Shown one piece after another: positions 1 to 11,520 of a stretch of 64,000 bases of DNA; the stretch's first letter is position 1, and every line of letters starts with the position of its first letter. Under the pieces are notes generated by a model. It saw nothing but the letters and a program-made list of their open reading frames with translations. It ran no database searches and was not told where the DNA came from. Location: NCBI GenBank assembly GCA_963682025.1, contig OY821519.1, positions 111,961,764 through 112,025,763 on the forward strand, read 5' to 3'. The position numbers and the translations under genes are program-made. This DNA is from Cordilura impudica (taxonomy: Eukaryota > Arthropoda > Insecta > Diptera > Scathophagidae).

Positions 1-699
1 TATAAATAATACCAGCTCAGCAGAAATTTCTGTTGGTCGTTGTCATTATTGTTCGCTATATACAAATGTGTGGATGACGAGTTCTTTTAAAAAAAAATGC
101 TAAAATTGTTATTTCGAATAGAATGTTAATGTATGTATATGTTTTTGTTTAATTAAGGTATTTAATTTTTGCTCTTAATAAATAAACAAATGTAGAGCAC
201 TGTTTTCAACTGACCTGGTTTGTAAACAGTGTGCACGAAAATGTTTTAACAGAAATAAACATTTATAAATATAAACACAGGCGGCCATGAAAAATAAACT
301 AAGTTTGGTTTGTTTTAAAATTTGTGTGGAATAATTTATGCATCAATGGTATAAAAACACATTATTAATGATAATAATGATGTTCATTTTCAAAATACTG
401 CCCTAAATTTCAATGAACGTGGCTTTTAAACTTAAGGTAGCTATATCCTCCTTTCTCAGATCTGGATAAAATTTCTCAGAAATTCCTGATTAGATACTTA
501 CACAATATGCGTTATTCCATAGCTTATAGATATTGACATGACAATATATTTTGTTCTAAACTGATCACAGATGTTCAAATGGATTACCTTTAACAAAACA
601 CTAAAAAATCGTTATTTTGTTAAAAAAATTAACCCATTTAAGTTTATTTATATTTATACCCTATACTAATCTGTGGTTACGGTATATTGAGTTTATGTA
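1..699. other. No recognised feature
   Basis: AT-rich, no coding signal or repeat recognised. Confidence 0.5.
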
Positions 700-1060
700 A
701 CTTCTCACCTTTTATTATATCGATCGAGTCAAAAATGTTTACTGAGTTGATTTAGCGATGTCCGTCCGTCCGTCTGTCTGTCTTTCAATCAAATTGCGTA
801 TGTAAGCCTTTGTTGGCCACATCGTAAAAGGCATTATAATTACTTAAAATCGGTACATGCTCAGATGAAGTTTCTATATAAATGAGCTCTTTGATATCGA
901 CTTAAATTGTCCTAAGAACTAAATTATCATATATATTTCGTTAATTTGGTTTATGTGAGTTTATTTCGCATATTAAACAGCAGTCTAAAATTAACCCTGT
1001 AGAACCATTTTTAGTCGTAGTCCCTATATAAAGCCCCTTCCCCATCTTTATATAAATATT
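700..1060 (+). repeat. Decayed family A fragment
   Basis: Contains the GAGTTGATTTAGCGATGTCC block followed by GTCC/GTCT repeats, then the block around the C-TA-GTCCC...ATATAAA motif, strongly diverged from younger copies. Confidence 0.55.
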
Positions 1061-1217
1061 TATATCAAAAACAATATTATTGCACGGACTTTTTTTTAAA
1101 AAATGGTTATGTAAAGGGTCCGCCAAATAACTTTTTTTTTTTGGAAAATGCTATAAAAACAAACTACTGAATATTATCTCAAATTTCTTTTTTTATTTGA
1201 AAGTACAATCCTTCCGG

Positions 1218-1860
1218 TTAAAAATGGAAAATAATTTCATTCAAATGGCTGCCTCGGCTGGCCATGCAGTAGCCTACACCATTGGTCCAATTTTTAAGCA
1301 CATTATCGATTGTGTGCAGCTGTATTTCAACAATGGCTTCACGAATATTGTCCTTTAAAGCGTCAATTGTCTCTGGCTTGTTGGCGTAACACTTATCTTT
1401 GAGGGCACCCCACAAATAATAGTCCAACGGTGTCAAATCGAAGCTCCGAGGTGGCCAAACGACATCAGCTCTGCGGCTGATAACGCGATCTTCAAAAACA
1501 GGGCGCAAAACATCGAGTGTAGCTGCGGCTGTGTGGCACGTAGCGCCGTCCTGTTGAAACCAAATGTTGCCAATATCCTCCTCTTCAATTTTTGTGAACA
1601 AAAATTCGTTCAACATGGCCCGATAACGATCGCCATTGACTGTAACGGCTACTTCTTGCTCATTTTCGAAGAAAAATGGCCCAATTATGCCTCTGGACCA
1701 AAATCCGCACCAAACAGTGACTCGTTTTGGGTGTATCGGCTTTTCAATGTATGCGCGCGGATTTTCTGTGCCCCAAATGCGACAATTTTGCTTGTTTACT
1801 TACCCGCCAAGATCAAAATGAGCCTCATCTGAAAAGATGATGTTCGCATCCGATATGATC
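1218..1860 (-). pseudogene. DD41D mariner (rosa-type) transposase, 5'-truncated, one nonsense codon
   Basis: The minus strand encodes the catalytic domain of an IS630-Tc1-mariner transposase. The first Asp lies in SDEAHF near 1825-1842, the second in FQQDGAT, and the third in LTPLDYYLWG. Counting residues between the second and third Asp gives 41, the spacing of the DD41D (rosa) group, not 34 as in classical mariners. The frame is open from about 1860 down to the stop at 1218, except for a TAA at 1800-1802 right after the first Asp block. At that place the next residues read VNKQNCRIWG. The DNA-binding N-terminus is missing, and sequence above 1860 is unrelated. Non-functional. Confidence 0.85.
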
Positions 1861-1967
1861 TAAAATATATGTATCTACAGACAACAGGAAATTGACAATT
1901 TTGCTTAAATTTGATCATTTTCGATGGGTGGGACCATTAATATTGAACGTTAGACTCATTTGCGAAA

Positions 1968-2013
1968 CTAATGGTATAGGGTATCGTAAAGTCGGCCTAG
2001 TCGACCTAATACC
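1968..2013 (+). repeat. Family A 3'-end fragment
   Basis: GGTATAGGGTATCGTAAAG followed by a decayed hairpin. Confidence 0.5.
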
Positions 2014-2691
2014 CTAACTAAATACAGTAGCGAGCATAAAAATGCAACTCTGAGTCATGTGATGTGTGAACACAAATCTACGGTGTGCCGAATTTCGTTT
2101 TCCATAAAATTATAAGAAAAAGATATATTTGTCCATGAAGAATAATTATTGATAATCACGACTGCCATTTTAGGCCAGCAATTCCAACCACACAAGCTCG
2201 TGTAAACCTCACGAAATACTAAGCAACAATGAGTTGTAAGTTATGAAGTTGCCACCATAATTACGAGATCTCAACCCCTATACAGAATAGATGGGAGCTT
2301 GCTAATCGAAAAGGGAAAAATAAAAATCCGTTAATTTGAGCGATTTAGAAGCAATATTTATAATAAGTATAAATCAAAATAAATTTGATGACATGCTTTT
2401 ATATGACACGATTACAGGTTAACCATGAAAAATAATAATCAGAAAGTGATTAAATACTACGTATCATTCACTTTGCGTAATTGTTGAATTTATCAGAACA
2501 AAAATCAGCTGGTAAAATTTATAAATTAATGTATTGTCATCTATTTTAGGTAAATGCTCAAAGTTTCAGAGCTCTAGCTGGTCGGTAAGTTGGCTAAAAT
2601 TTAATTAGAAGATTCCGCCGCAAAGAAACGAACAAACAAACAGACAAAGAGCGTTAAATAAAAGCACATACAAATAAATTTCAATTCAAAT
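2014..2691. other. No recognised feature
   Basis: Nothing recognised apart from scattered AT-rich sequence. Confidence 0.4.
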
Positions 2692-3300
2692 TATTATCGG
2701 TCTAGACTGACAAATCGATACCCTGTACAATGCGTTTAAAGAGAAGGTCTTAAGTCCAAATAATTGTATATAGAAAATAAGCATTAACCGAATTTGAATG
2801 GCATTGTTATTAATTTTTTTGCCTGCGGATACGAAAAAGTTCTATCGTATGCTTTATTTGTATACGGACTAGCTCAAAAAATGGTCCGATCCTGACCATA
2901 TTTGGTAAAGTCACTTCTTTTATGCAAGAAAATATACAAACCACATTTGAGAAATATCTGTGCAGTATTTTTCTTTTGGATAGATTTAAGTGAAGATCGG
3001 GAAGCAGCTTTATATGGGGGCTATGACTAAAAATTGTCCTATAGAGTTTATTTTTAGACTACTGATTAATGGATGTAATAAACATCTATATGATGTATAT
3101 GATTTGGATCTTATGGCAATATAGTCTGATATGGGTTATTTGTATGGGGGGAGATCTGAACATGTACCGATTTTAACCAATCGTCCTCTGGTTAATAGAA
3201 GCTTATATACCAAATTTCATCAAAATATATTCATATTTGAAACCTGACATGCGGACAGACAGATAGACGGACAGAGAGTCGTACGGATTGGACGGATAGA
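2692..3300 (-). repeat. Old family A copy
   Basis: Starts with a decayed hairpin (CGGTCTAGACTGAC) and runs through all internal blocks to a diverged GGAC repeat. Abuts the next copy. Confidence 0.7.
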
Positions 3301-3302
3301 TG

Positions 3303-4207
3303 GACGGTCTAGACCGACTATACGTTACCCCATGACATGCGTTTAGAGACCCTATCTCTTAGGTCCAACTAATTCGATATAGAAAATAAGCATAAACCAA
3401 ATTTGAGTGGCATTGTTATTAATTTTTTTTTGGCTGCAGATATGAAAAAGTTCATATCGAATGCTATATTTATATGGGGACTAGGTCGAAATATGGACCG
3501 ATTATGACCATATTTGATAAAGTCACTTATATTTTGAAAAAATATAAACAAACCAAATTTGAGAAAAATCTGTGCAATATTTTTGTTTTTCGATAGATTT
3601 AAATGAAGATCGGGAGGCAGCTCTATATAAGGGCCTATGACTAAGAATTGTCCTATAGGGATTATTTTTGTACTACTGATTAATGGATATAATAAACACA
3701 TACAAACCCAATTTGACTGAAATCTAAATGATAATTTGGATCTTATGGCAATTTATGTCGATTTAATAGGGGTCGTTTGTATGGGGACTTGGTCTTAAAA
3801 TACGCCGATTTTCACCATACATGTTATGGCCGATATAAGCTTACATACCAAATTTCTTCAAAATATATTCATATTTGCGACCTGTAGTTTGATTATAAGG
3901 TTTACATGGACACACAGACGGACGGACGGACAGACGGACGGACGGACGGACAGACGTCTGTCCGCGACCTGTAGTTTGATTATAAAGTTTACATGGACAC
4001 ACAGACGGACGGACGGACAGACGGACAGACGGACGTACGACAGACGGACGTACGACAGACGGACGGACGGACGTCGCTAAATCGACTCAGAAAGTGATTC
4101 TGAGTCGATCGGAATAATAAAAGATGGGTCTAGGTAAAATATTCTTGGTAGTTACAAACAGCAGCACAAAGTCATTATACCCAAACCACATGGTGGTATA
4201 GGGTATA
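3303..4207 (-). repeat. Family A copy with internal duplication
   Basis: Runs from the hairpin at 3304 to GGTATAGGGTATA at 4207. The block CGACCTGTAGTTTGATTATA plus the GGAC microsatellite is duplicated in tandem (about 3879-3965 and 3966-4075). Confidence 0.85.
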
Positions 4208-4285
4208 ATAAAAGTCAGGCCTAGTTAAAATATTTTTGGTAGTTACAAACATCAGCACAAAGTCATTACACCCTAAGCACATACA
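4208..4285 (-). repeat. Family A 5'-end fragment
   Basis: Repeats the TAAAATATTTTTGGTAGTTA block and the CAAAGTCATTA block directly after a complete copy. Confidence 0.6.
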
Positions 4286-4924
4286 AATATTTATATAAAA
4301 TTTTTTTTAGATAATTGTAATTTCGAATTTTTTATAATTGAATTAATAATCCATTTTACGTTTCAACAGTATTAAGAATTTTTGAAAAAATATTTTTTTT
4401 AAATTCTGTTTTTTTTAAATTGCTTTCTTAATCTCTAATATAAAACAAATAAATTGGAAATTTTTATTAATCACTCAAACAAATATTCATATTAGCCAGA
4501 TCGAAAAACGGCCGTAGAGCAAAATATTTTCGGGGTTGCCATATCGAAATACGTAAAATTATGGGAATAATATTAAAAGAAATTAATTTAAAATAATTTT
4601 TTCGTGTATATAAAATTAAAGTGTATTTAATTTTTCAACGAGAGCTTAGGGCACCATTTTTAATACTTCATAAAAATATGGAATTTTTTTCCATTTTGAG
4701 CTGTGTTCCATATTTTGAAATCTTACAAGTTTCTGAAGTTGATTTAAGTCGTTTAGTAGTTTTGACTCAAAAAGAAAATCTGTTCCCCCAACTCCCCACC
4801 ATTCATACATATGTCCATTAGAGTTCCCCGAGTTATATGGAACTATTTGTTATGTTACTCTATATATTTCTAAATATTATTTTTGAGAAATCCTCCGTAA
4901 ATCGTAATTATTCCATGAGGTCAG
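4286..4924. other. No recognised feature
   Basis: AT-rich, no repeat or coding signal recognised. Confidence 0.4.
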
Positions 4925-5100
4925 GTTATAATGAGTATGTGCTGATATTTATAACTAGCAAAAATATTTGACCTAGATCCACTTTTTATTATAGCAAACG
5001 AATTACTTTCTGAGTCGATTTAGCAACGTCCATCCATCCATCTGCCTGTCTGTCTATGTGTCCATGTAATCAAACTACAATAAGCATATTTGACTAAAGC
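4925..5100 (+). repeat. Family A fragment (5' half)
   Basis: Carries CAAAAATATTTGACCTAGA, CTTTCTGAGTCGATTTAGC and a short pyrimidine repeat. Confidence 0.65.
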
Positions 5101-5530
5101 GAACTTAGTTTAACGGACATCTCAAAAAGTCGCTTTTAGAGGAAGCAGGTCAGCTTTGAACGTACACTGCTAAAACTATTTTGTTGTAGTTGAACAAATT
5201 CAGTTAGCAACTAACTTTTTTTTATTATTTAAAAGAATACCTAATATGTAGCAACTACAAACTTTAAAATAAATAAAGATATACAGTGACTCCATACAAT
5301 ATTCGCTCATATATTAATTTTGGAAAGAGAATTTCATAATTTTTTACCTATTATTAATTTATAAAATTTGTTTATTTGTTTAAATTATGTCAAGCGTCTT
5401 CTAAAAATGAAAATATGAAGAAGTAACAAAACGTAAATAAAAAGTTACAAACCATAAGAAATTTTATTCCAAAAAGTTTTCCCTCATAGAAAGAACAAAT
5501 AAAAAAGAAGCATTTTTTCTATAGCACTAG

Positions 5531-5990
5531 TAATTAAACTCTTTTAACTTATACTGTCTGTCTGGCTGTCTATTTGCCATGGGGCAACCGCACTCCCCCT
5601 CATCCAATTAATCTGAAACTTGGCCCATAGTCTTGTTGTGGCTATAGATTAATTTTGGGGTAGTCACGCATAATCACGCATAGTCACGTACAGGCACGGA
5701 GTGCTTTAAAACCCATTTCCTCTTATCCGATCAATCTGAAACGTAGTCTACAGACTTGTGGTCACCAAAAATTAACTTAAAGATAGACATGCATAGTCAC
5801 ACCCAGTCACGGAGTGATTTAAACTCCATTTCCCCTCATCCAATCAATCTGAAACTTGGTCCACAGACTTGTTGTGACCAAAGATTAATTTAGAAATAGT
5901 CACGCAAAGTCACGCACAGTCACGGAGAGATACCAAACTCATATGCAGAAGGAAAGAAAGAGTTTTAATAAAAACTTTGTTTTTATGGGT
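5531..5990 (+). repeat. Family E element, copy 1
   Basis: Starts AATTAAACTCTTTTA and ends AAAGAGTTTTAATAAAAACT followed by a TTTATGGGT end. These ends are short inverted repeats of each other. Inside are about three tandem units of ~125 bp, each with AATCTGAAACTTGG, GACTTGTTGTG and AGTCACGCA blocks. No ORF. Confidence 0.75.
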
Positions 5991-6049
5991 TTGATTATGT
6001 GGTTCTCAATTCCGTTGAGTCATTTCCTTCAAATCTACAAGTTTTTGAG

Positions 6050-6600
6050 GTCTTATTTGCTGCTAATATTACATGTTATATTATTCTTAAATAAACTGTG
6101 TAAGTTTTCAATGTGATTGATATCTGGTGATTGTGGCGGTGTTTCAACCCATGTTGGAACTTTATGAAGTACCCATATTTTAGCATTCCCCGAAGTATGT
6201 TTGAGGCCAATAACTTGGATAAAGCATAATACACTACATTCTGTATTTTCTTTTAAAGTTTTAATTTTCCTTCGATTCCTGGCATAAGATTTTTCTTCCA
6301 ACTCTGTATTCGTCTGATCTAAAGATTGACCTTATTGGTTAATTTAACAGCATTTTTCTATCCTTTCTAGTTCTGCTTGTAAAAATGCATATTTCTTTCG
6401 CGTTAAATTCTTTGTTCGGGTTTTAAAGTTATTAATGGAGGAATGTCTGTCTGCAATGATTTGGGTAGATGAATAAGATCCTATCACACTTTTTCCTATT
6501 TCGAGAATAGATTTTCCTTTTTATTGAAGATTTTATACAATTTTTACTTCATGCTCTGTTGTGTCATGTTATTTTCGTCTCGTGATGAACTTGCAATAAC
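6050..6600 (-). pseudogene. Tc1-like transposase relic
   Basis: Minus-strand fragments in several frames. 6370-6530 resembles the HTH region (IGKSVIGSYSSTQIIADRH). Around 6310 a SDE motif resembles the first catalytic Asp. 6053-6200 gives PTWVETPPQSPDINHIENL, matching the Tc1 block that carries the third acidic residue (IENL). The middle of the catalytic domain is deleted. Non-functional. Confidence 0.65.
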
Positions 6601-6654
6601 TAACATTTTTTGTTCCGATTGCTTTAAACTGTACATATATTTATTAGATTAAGT

Positions 6655-6953
6655 GATAGATTTGAAGATCGGGAAGCAACCTTATATGAGGGCTATTACT
6701 AAGAATTGTCATACAGAGTTTATTTTTGGACTACTTATTAGTGGGTGTAATAAACACAGACCGACTAATTTTGGAATCTATATTATAATTTGGATCTTGT
6801 GCCAATTTATATCAATCTTATAGGGAACATTTGTATGGTGCCAATTTTACTAATTTCAATAGCGTTCGAAAGTGATTCTAAGTCCATCGGTATAACAAAA
6901 GATGGGTCTGGGTCAAATATTTTTGGAGGCTACAAACATCAGCGCAAACTCCA
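6655..6953 (-). repeat. Older family A copy, truncated
   Basis: Retains GAAGATCGGGAAGCA through to the CAAATATTTTTGGAGGCTAC block. Its 5' end is replaced by the next, younger copy at 6954. Confidence 0.75.
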
Positions 6954-7750
6954 AACAAGTAAGAAAATTATAGTCGGTCTAGCCCGACTATACGATACCC
7001 TACGCCATGGTTTAGAGACCCTATCTCTTCGGTCCAACTAATTGGATATAGCAAATAATCATAAACTAAATTTGAGTGGCATTTTTACTATTTTTTTTCG
7101 CTGCAGATTTGAAAAAGTTCATATCGGATAATATATTTATATGGGACTAGGTCGAAAAATGGACCGATCCTGACCATATTTTTTAAAGTCACTTATAGTT
7201 TGAAAAAATATATACAAACCAAATTTGAGAAAAATCTGTGCAATATGTTTGTTTTTTGATAGATTTAAGTGAAGATTGGGAAGCAGCTCTATATGGGGCC
7301 TATGACTAAGAATTTTCCTATAGGGATTATATTTGAACTACTGATTAATGGATGTAATAAACACATACAAACCCAATTTGATTGAGATCTATATGATAAT
7401 TTGGAACTTATGGCAATAATGTCGATTTCATAGGGGTCATTTGTATGGGGACTAGGTCTGAGTATGGACGGATTCTCACCAATTTCAATAGCGTTCATCC
7501 CATGGCCGGAAAAAGCTTATATACCAAATTTCATCAAAATATATTCATATTTGCGACCTGTAGTTTGATTACAAGGTTTACATGGACACACAGACGGACG
7601 GACGGACGGACGGACATTGCTATTTCGACTCAAAAAGTGATTCTGAGTCGATCGGTATAATTAAAGATGGGTCAAGGATGAATATTTTTGGTTGTTACAA
7701 ACAGCAGCACAAAGTCATTATACCCAAACCACATAGTGGTATAGGGTATA
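6954..7750 (-). repeat. Complete family A element
   Basis: AACAAGTAAGAAAATTATAG to GGTATAGGGTATA with all internal blocks. Its right edge is the upstream limit of the Cp18 flank. Confidence 0.9.
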
Positions 7751-8201
7751 AATATTGGTGATTGAACATTTTATGAAGCCACTGTACATAAATTGACCAA
7801 ATCTTATAAGGAACATCGGCTTATTTTTGAACGAAATAGTATTTTTAGAAATGGGAAAATTAATGAATAAAATTTTGAAGTGCAGTTTGTGTATTGAAAA
7901 AAATAGAGAATCAAACCATACTTAAATACAAATAAGCTATTAACTTTGTTTGTTATAATATATAAATTTATAAACTTATTCGAGTATTCGATTGTTATGT
8001 ATAAAGCTACTTTGAAAGAAAAAAAAAAAAATAAAATACAAACCTAAATTTAATTACTCATATGTTACACGTTTAGTATTACGTATTGAACAAAACAGAG
8101 AACTATTTCGAAACCATTACAGTTATGCAGACATGAAAGGTGGTAAAACCAAAGCAATGCTCAAAAATGGGATGTCAGTCTGGAATTATTTCAACTATTT
8201 G
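7751..8201. other. Transposon-free Cp18 upstream region, candidate amplification control element
   Basis: About 450 bp of AT-rich single-copy-looking DNA lie between the sharp end of a family A element (7750) and the Cp18 promoter. In Drosophila the ACE3 amplification element occupies the corresponding place upstream of Cp18. No sequence similarity to ACE3 could be judged here, so the assignment rests on position only. Confidence 0.3.
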
Positions 8202-8267
8202 TCACGTAGTTAGAGAAACGTATAATTTGTTGCCCTGGTTTCTTAAGAAATATTTAAACTATAAAAG
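8202..8267 (+). promoter_or_regulatory. Cp18 promoter: TCACGT element and TATA box
   Basis: TCACGT lies at 8202-8207 and TATAAAAG at 8260-8267, about 62 bp before the ATG. TCACGT is the conserved chorion-promoter hexamer of flies and moths. The same pair of sites, similarly spaced, precedes the second chorion gene. Transcription probably starts near 8290 (inferred from the TATA position). Confidence 0.75.
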
Positions 8268-8328
8268 TGACTGTTAGATGGAAAAATCATATATTATTCG
8301 TAAATAATTAAACAAACTCAATACCAAC

Positions 8329-8915
8329 ATGTTCACTAAAGTCCTTGTAAGTATTTTGATAAAAAAAATTAGTTAAAAAAAAAAAAATTAAAAAAAAATT
8401 AGTTTTGTTTTAAAGGAATATTTTATATTAATTATAATTTTCTAATTATTTTTTAGATATCCTTTGCCTTGTTAGCAGTAGCTGCTCAAGCCAATTATGC
8501 TCCCTCTCACTATGGATCTGTAGCTGGTGGTTATGCCGCTCATCTTGAACCAGCTCTTACTCTTACAGTATTGCCATCATATGGTAATGGTTACGGTGCT
8601 GCCCCATCTTATGGTCATCACGATAGTTATGCTCCTCATCATGGCTATGGTCCTATCACCATTCCTTATCACAGTTCCAAACCCGTAAGCTATTACAAAG
8701 GTGTTGATGGTAATGCCTTAAACTTGGCCAATTTAGCTTTGGGTCTACCTTCTGCCGGTGCTCCAATTCCTACCAGCATGCACATTCCTCAATACTCTAG
8801 TACCGGTTATACAGCACCCGTTCAAAATACTCATTACGGTAGTCCCGTTAATGGAAAATCAGCTGCCGTTGCTGCTTCTAATGTCGATGACCACTCATCA
8901 TCATTATCTTATTAA
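8329..8915 (+). CDS. Cp18: Chorion protein S18 (Cp18-like), two exons
   Basis: Structural eggshell protein, expected to be secreted by ovarian follicle cells late in oogenesis. Exon 1 is 8329-8346 (ATG plus five codons) and is followed by GTAAGT. The intron runs 8347-8456 and ends in TTTTTTAG. Exon 2 is 8457-8915. The splice is phase 0 and gives 158 residues. Residues 1-18 form a signal peptide (MFTKVLISFALLAVAAQA). The mature part is rich in Gly, Tyr, Ala and His. The blocks EPALTLTVLPSYG and NLANLALGLPSAGAP match, from memory, the PALTV..PSYGGGYGG and ALAKLALAAPSAGAP blocks of Drosophila Cp18, and the Ala-rich tail also fits. Drosophila Cp18 is slightly longer (about 170 residues, recalled). 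A TATA box and TCACGT lie upstream, and AATAAA lies at 8980-8985. Family identity was not checked by a search. A cuticle protein is the main alternative. Confidence 0.85.
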
Positions 8916-8979
8916 AACTGTGATATCTACTTGATTGCTCGCATACCCAACAATCATTAACTGATTGGTTTTTGGGTTA

Positions 8980-8985
8980 AATAAA
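8980..8985 (+). terminator. Cp18 polyadenylation signal AATAAA
   Basis: Canonical AATAAA 65 bp after the Cp18 stop codon. Confidence 0.7.
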
Positions 8986-9059
8986 GAACAACAACAAATT
9001 TTTCAAACGCATATGTATTTTTTGATTTATTTATATTTTTTGATGTTAGGACACTGAGC

Positions 9060-9750
9060 GTAATAATAATAAGATAATAGCCTGTGTTTCAAAGTTCTTA
9101 ACCCAATATATAAAACAATGCTTTCAATAAGCACGTTTATAAGGAAAACAAGTAAAGTAATCCCTTAAAAACTTGTTGACATAAGGCATGATAAGTATTT
9201 ATATGTTGAATTCCCACTTAGAAACACAAGTTTTGTCTTACAAAACTGCTTCCTCATAAGAAGTGCAAGTTTTTATAATAGAAATCACTGAAATATACGC
9301 TATCATTTTCTTTTGTTTCTAAATATCTAATATTTTTTACTGGCTTAAGTAAATTTGGTTTAAGATTTTGCCACTATCAAGCAGTTCAGTTTGCTACTAA
9401 ATTACATTTTGATATTTTCTCAGTGGTAGGGTAACTCAAATATATCCAAAGAACCAGATAATAAAATTTTGTAAGTTTAGATAAATCGGTGGCGCTTTTA
9501 TTTGCAGAGCTTAATCTTCTTCCTTACGAGGAGACAGGCTTGTAAAGCAAACCATTAAAAATCAACAAAACTGGTGCTGCTCATTGAGAACTAGCCATAT
9601 AAAAATCATGCCTTATGTAAGCAGGTTTGTAAACGTTTACTTAACTTGTTTTCCTTGCGAACGTGCTTAATAACTCCCCTTTTTACTGGCTACAAATACC
9701 CCGGTTAAAAACGGAGCTTCTAATAAGCACGTTTGTAAGGTAAGTTTTAA
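9060..9750. repeat. Foldback/MITE-like element just downstream of Cp18
   Basis: The arm at 9126-9205 (starting AATAAGCACGTTTATAAGG) is repeated inverted at 9587-9672. The two arms share AAGGAAAACAAGT and ACATAAGGCATGAT. A further direct copy of AATAAGCACGTTTGTAAGG lies at 9726-9744. Outer limits are approximate. No ORF is present. Confidence 0.5.
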
Positions 9751-9954
9751 TCGCTTTAAAGATGATAGTCATTTAAATTGTAGAAAATCGTTGCATATGC
9801 TCTCCCAGTTGGACTGAAATAACTCCAAAAGCTAAATAGGTATATAACAAGAGCATATTTTCAATTAGGTCTATCTAATGTTTTAACGAAAAAAATTTTT
9901 TTGATGGCAAACTTTTCAGCTTCATATCCCCCGTCCTCATTAATTTAGAGGAAA

Positions 9955-10700
9955 AACAAGTAAGAAAATTATTGTCGGTCTAGACCGACTATACGATACC
10001 CTATACCATGGTTTAGAGACCCTATCTCTTCGGTCCAACTAATTGAGTATACAAAATAAGCATAAAATAAATTTGAGTGGCATTGTTATTAATTTTTTTT
10101 GGCTGTAGATACGAAAAAGTTCATATCGGGTGCTATATTTATATGGGAACTAGGTCGAAAAATGGACAGATCCTGACCATATATGGCAAAGTTACTTATA
10201 TTTTGAAAATTTTATACAAACCAAATTTGAGAAAAATCTGCGCAATATTTTTGTTTTTTGATAGTTTTTAGTGAAGATAGGGAAGCAGCTCTATAAGGAG
10301 CCTATGACTAAGAATTTTCCTCTAGGGATTATTTTTGGACTACTGATTAATGGATATAATAAGCACATACAAACCCAAGTTGACTGAGATCTATATGATA
10401 ATTTGGACCTTATGGCAATTTATGTTGATTTCATAGGGGTCATTTGTATGGGGACCAGGTCTGAACATGGACCGAATTTCACCAATTTCAACAGCGTTCA
10501 TCCCATGGCCGATAAAATCTTATATACCAAATTTCATCAAAATATATTCATATTTGCGACCTGTAGTTTGATTACAAGGTTTACATGGACGCACAGACGG
10601 ATCGGTATAATAAAAGATGGGTCTAGGTCAAATATTTTTGGTAGTTACAAACAGCAGGACAAAGTTATTATACCCAAACCACATAGTGGTATAGGGTATA
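9955..10700 (-). repeat. Family A element, left arm of a 5'-to-5' pair
   Basis: Full-length ends. The microsatellite is deleted (CACAGACGGATCGG). Its 5' end faces the next copy across 23 nt. Confidence 0.9.
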
Positions 10701-10723
10701 ATAATAATTCTATACACACTTTT

Positions 10724-11520
10724 TATACCCTATACCACTATGTAGTTTGGGTATAATGACTTTGTGCTGCTGTTTGTAACTACCAAAAATATTTGACCTA
10801 GACCCATCTTTTATTATAAGGCTCTGATTCTGATTCGATTTAGCGATGTCCATCCGTCCATCTGTCCGTCCGTCCGTCTTTGTATCCATGTAAACATTGT
10901 AATAAAACTACAGGTCGCAAATATGAATATATTTTGATGAAATTTGGTGTGTAAGCTTCTATCGGCCATAGGATGGAAACTGTTGAAATTGGCGAAATCC
11001 GGTCCATGTTCAGACCTAGTCCCCATACAAATGACCCCTATGATATCAACATAAATTGCCATAAGATCCAAACTATCACACAGATCTCAGTCAAATTGGG
11101 TTTGTATGTGTTTATTGTATCCATTAATGAGTTGTCCAAAAAAAATCCCAATAGGACAATTCTTAATCATAGGCCCCATATAGAGCTGCTTCCCGATCTT
11201 CAATTAAATCTATCAAAAAACAAAAATATTGCTCAGATTTTTCTCAAATTTGGTTTGTGTATTTTTTTTCAAAATAAAAGTGACTTTACCAAGTATGGTC
11301 GAGATCGGTAAATTTTTTGACCTAGTCGCCATATAAATATAGCATCCGATATGAACTTTTTCATATCTGCAGCCAAAAAAATTTATAAAAATCCCACTCA
11401 AATTTGGTTTTTGCTTATTTTCTATGTCCAGTTAGTTGGGCCTAAGAGATAGGGTTTCTAAACGCATGGTATAGGGTATCATATAGTCGGTCTAGACCGA
11501 CTATAATTTTCTTACTTGTT
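10724..11520 (+). repeat. Family A element, right arm of a 5'-to-5' pair
   Basis: TATACCCTATACCACTATG to CTTACTTGTT. Together with the copy at 9955-10700 it forms a ~750-bp inverted repeat. Confidence 0.9.

Noticed and set aside
1533..1832. Plus-strand 99-codon frame
   Set aside because: Antisense of the DD41D mariner coding strand.
3826..4080. Open frames rich in RTDGRTDG repeats
   Set aside because: Translation of the GGAC microsatellite in family A copies.
5555..5580. CTGTCTGGCTGTC repeats in family E taken as a family A microsatellite
   Set aside because: The surrounding sequence shares no other block with family A, so E is kept separate.
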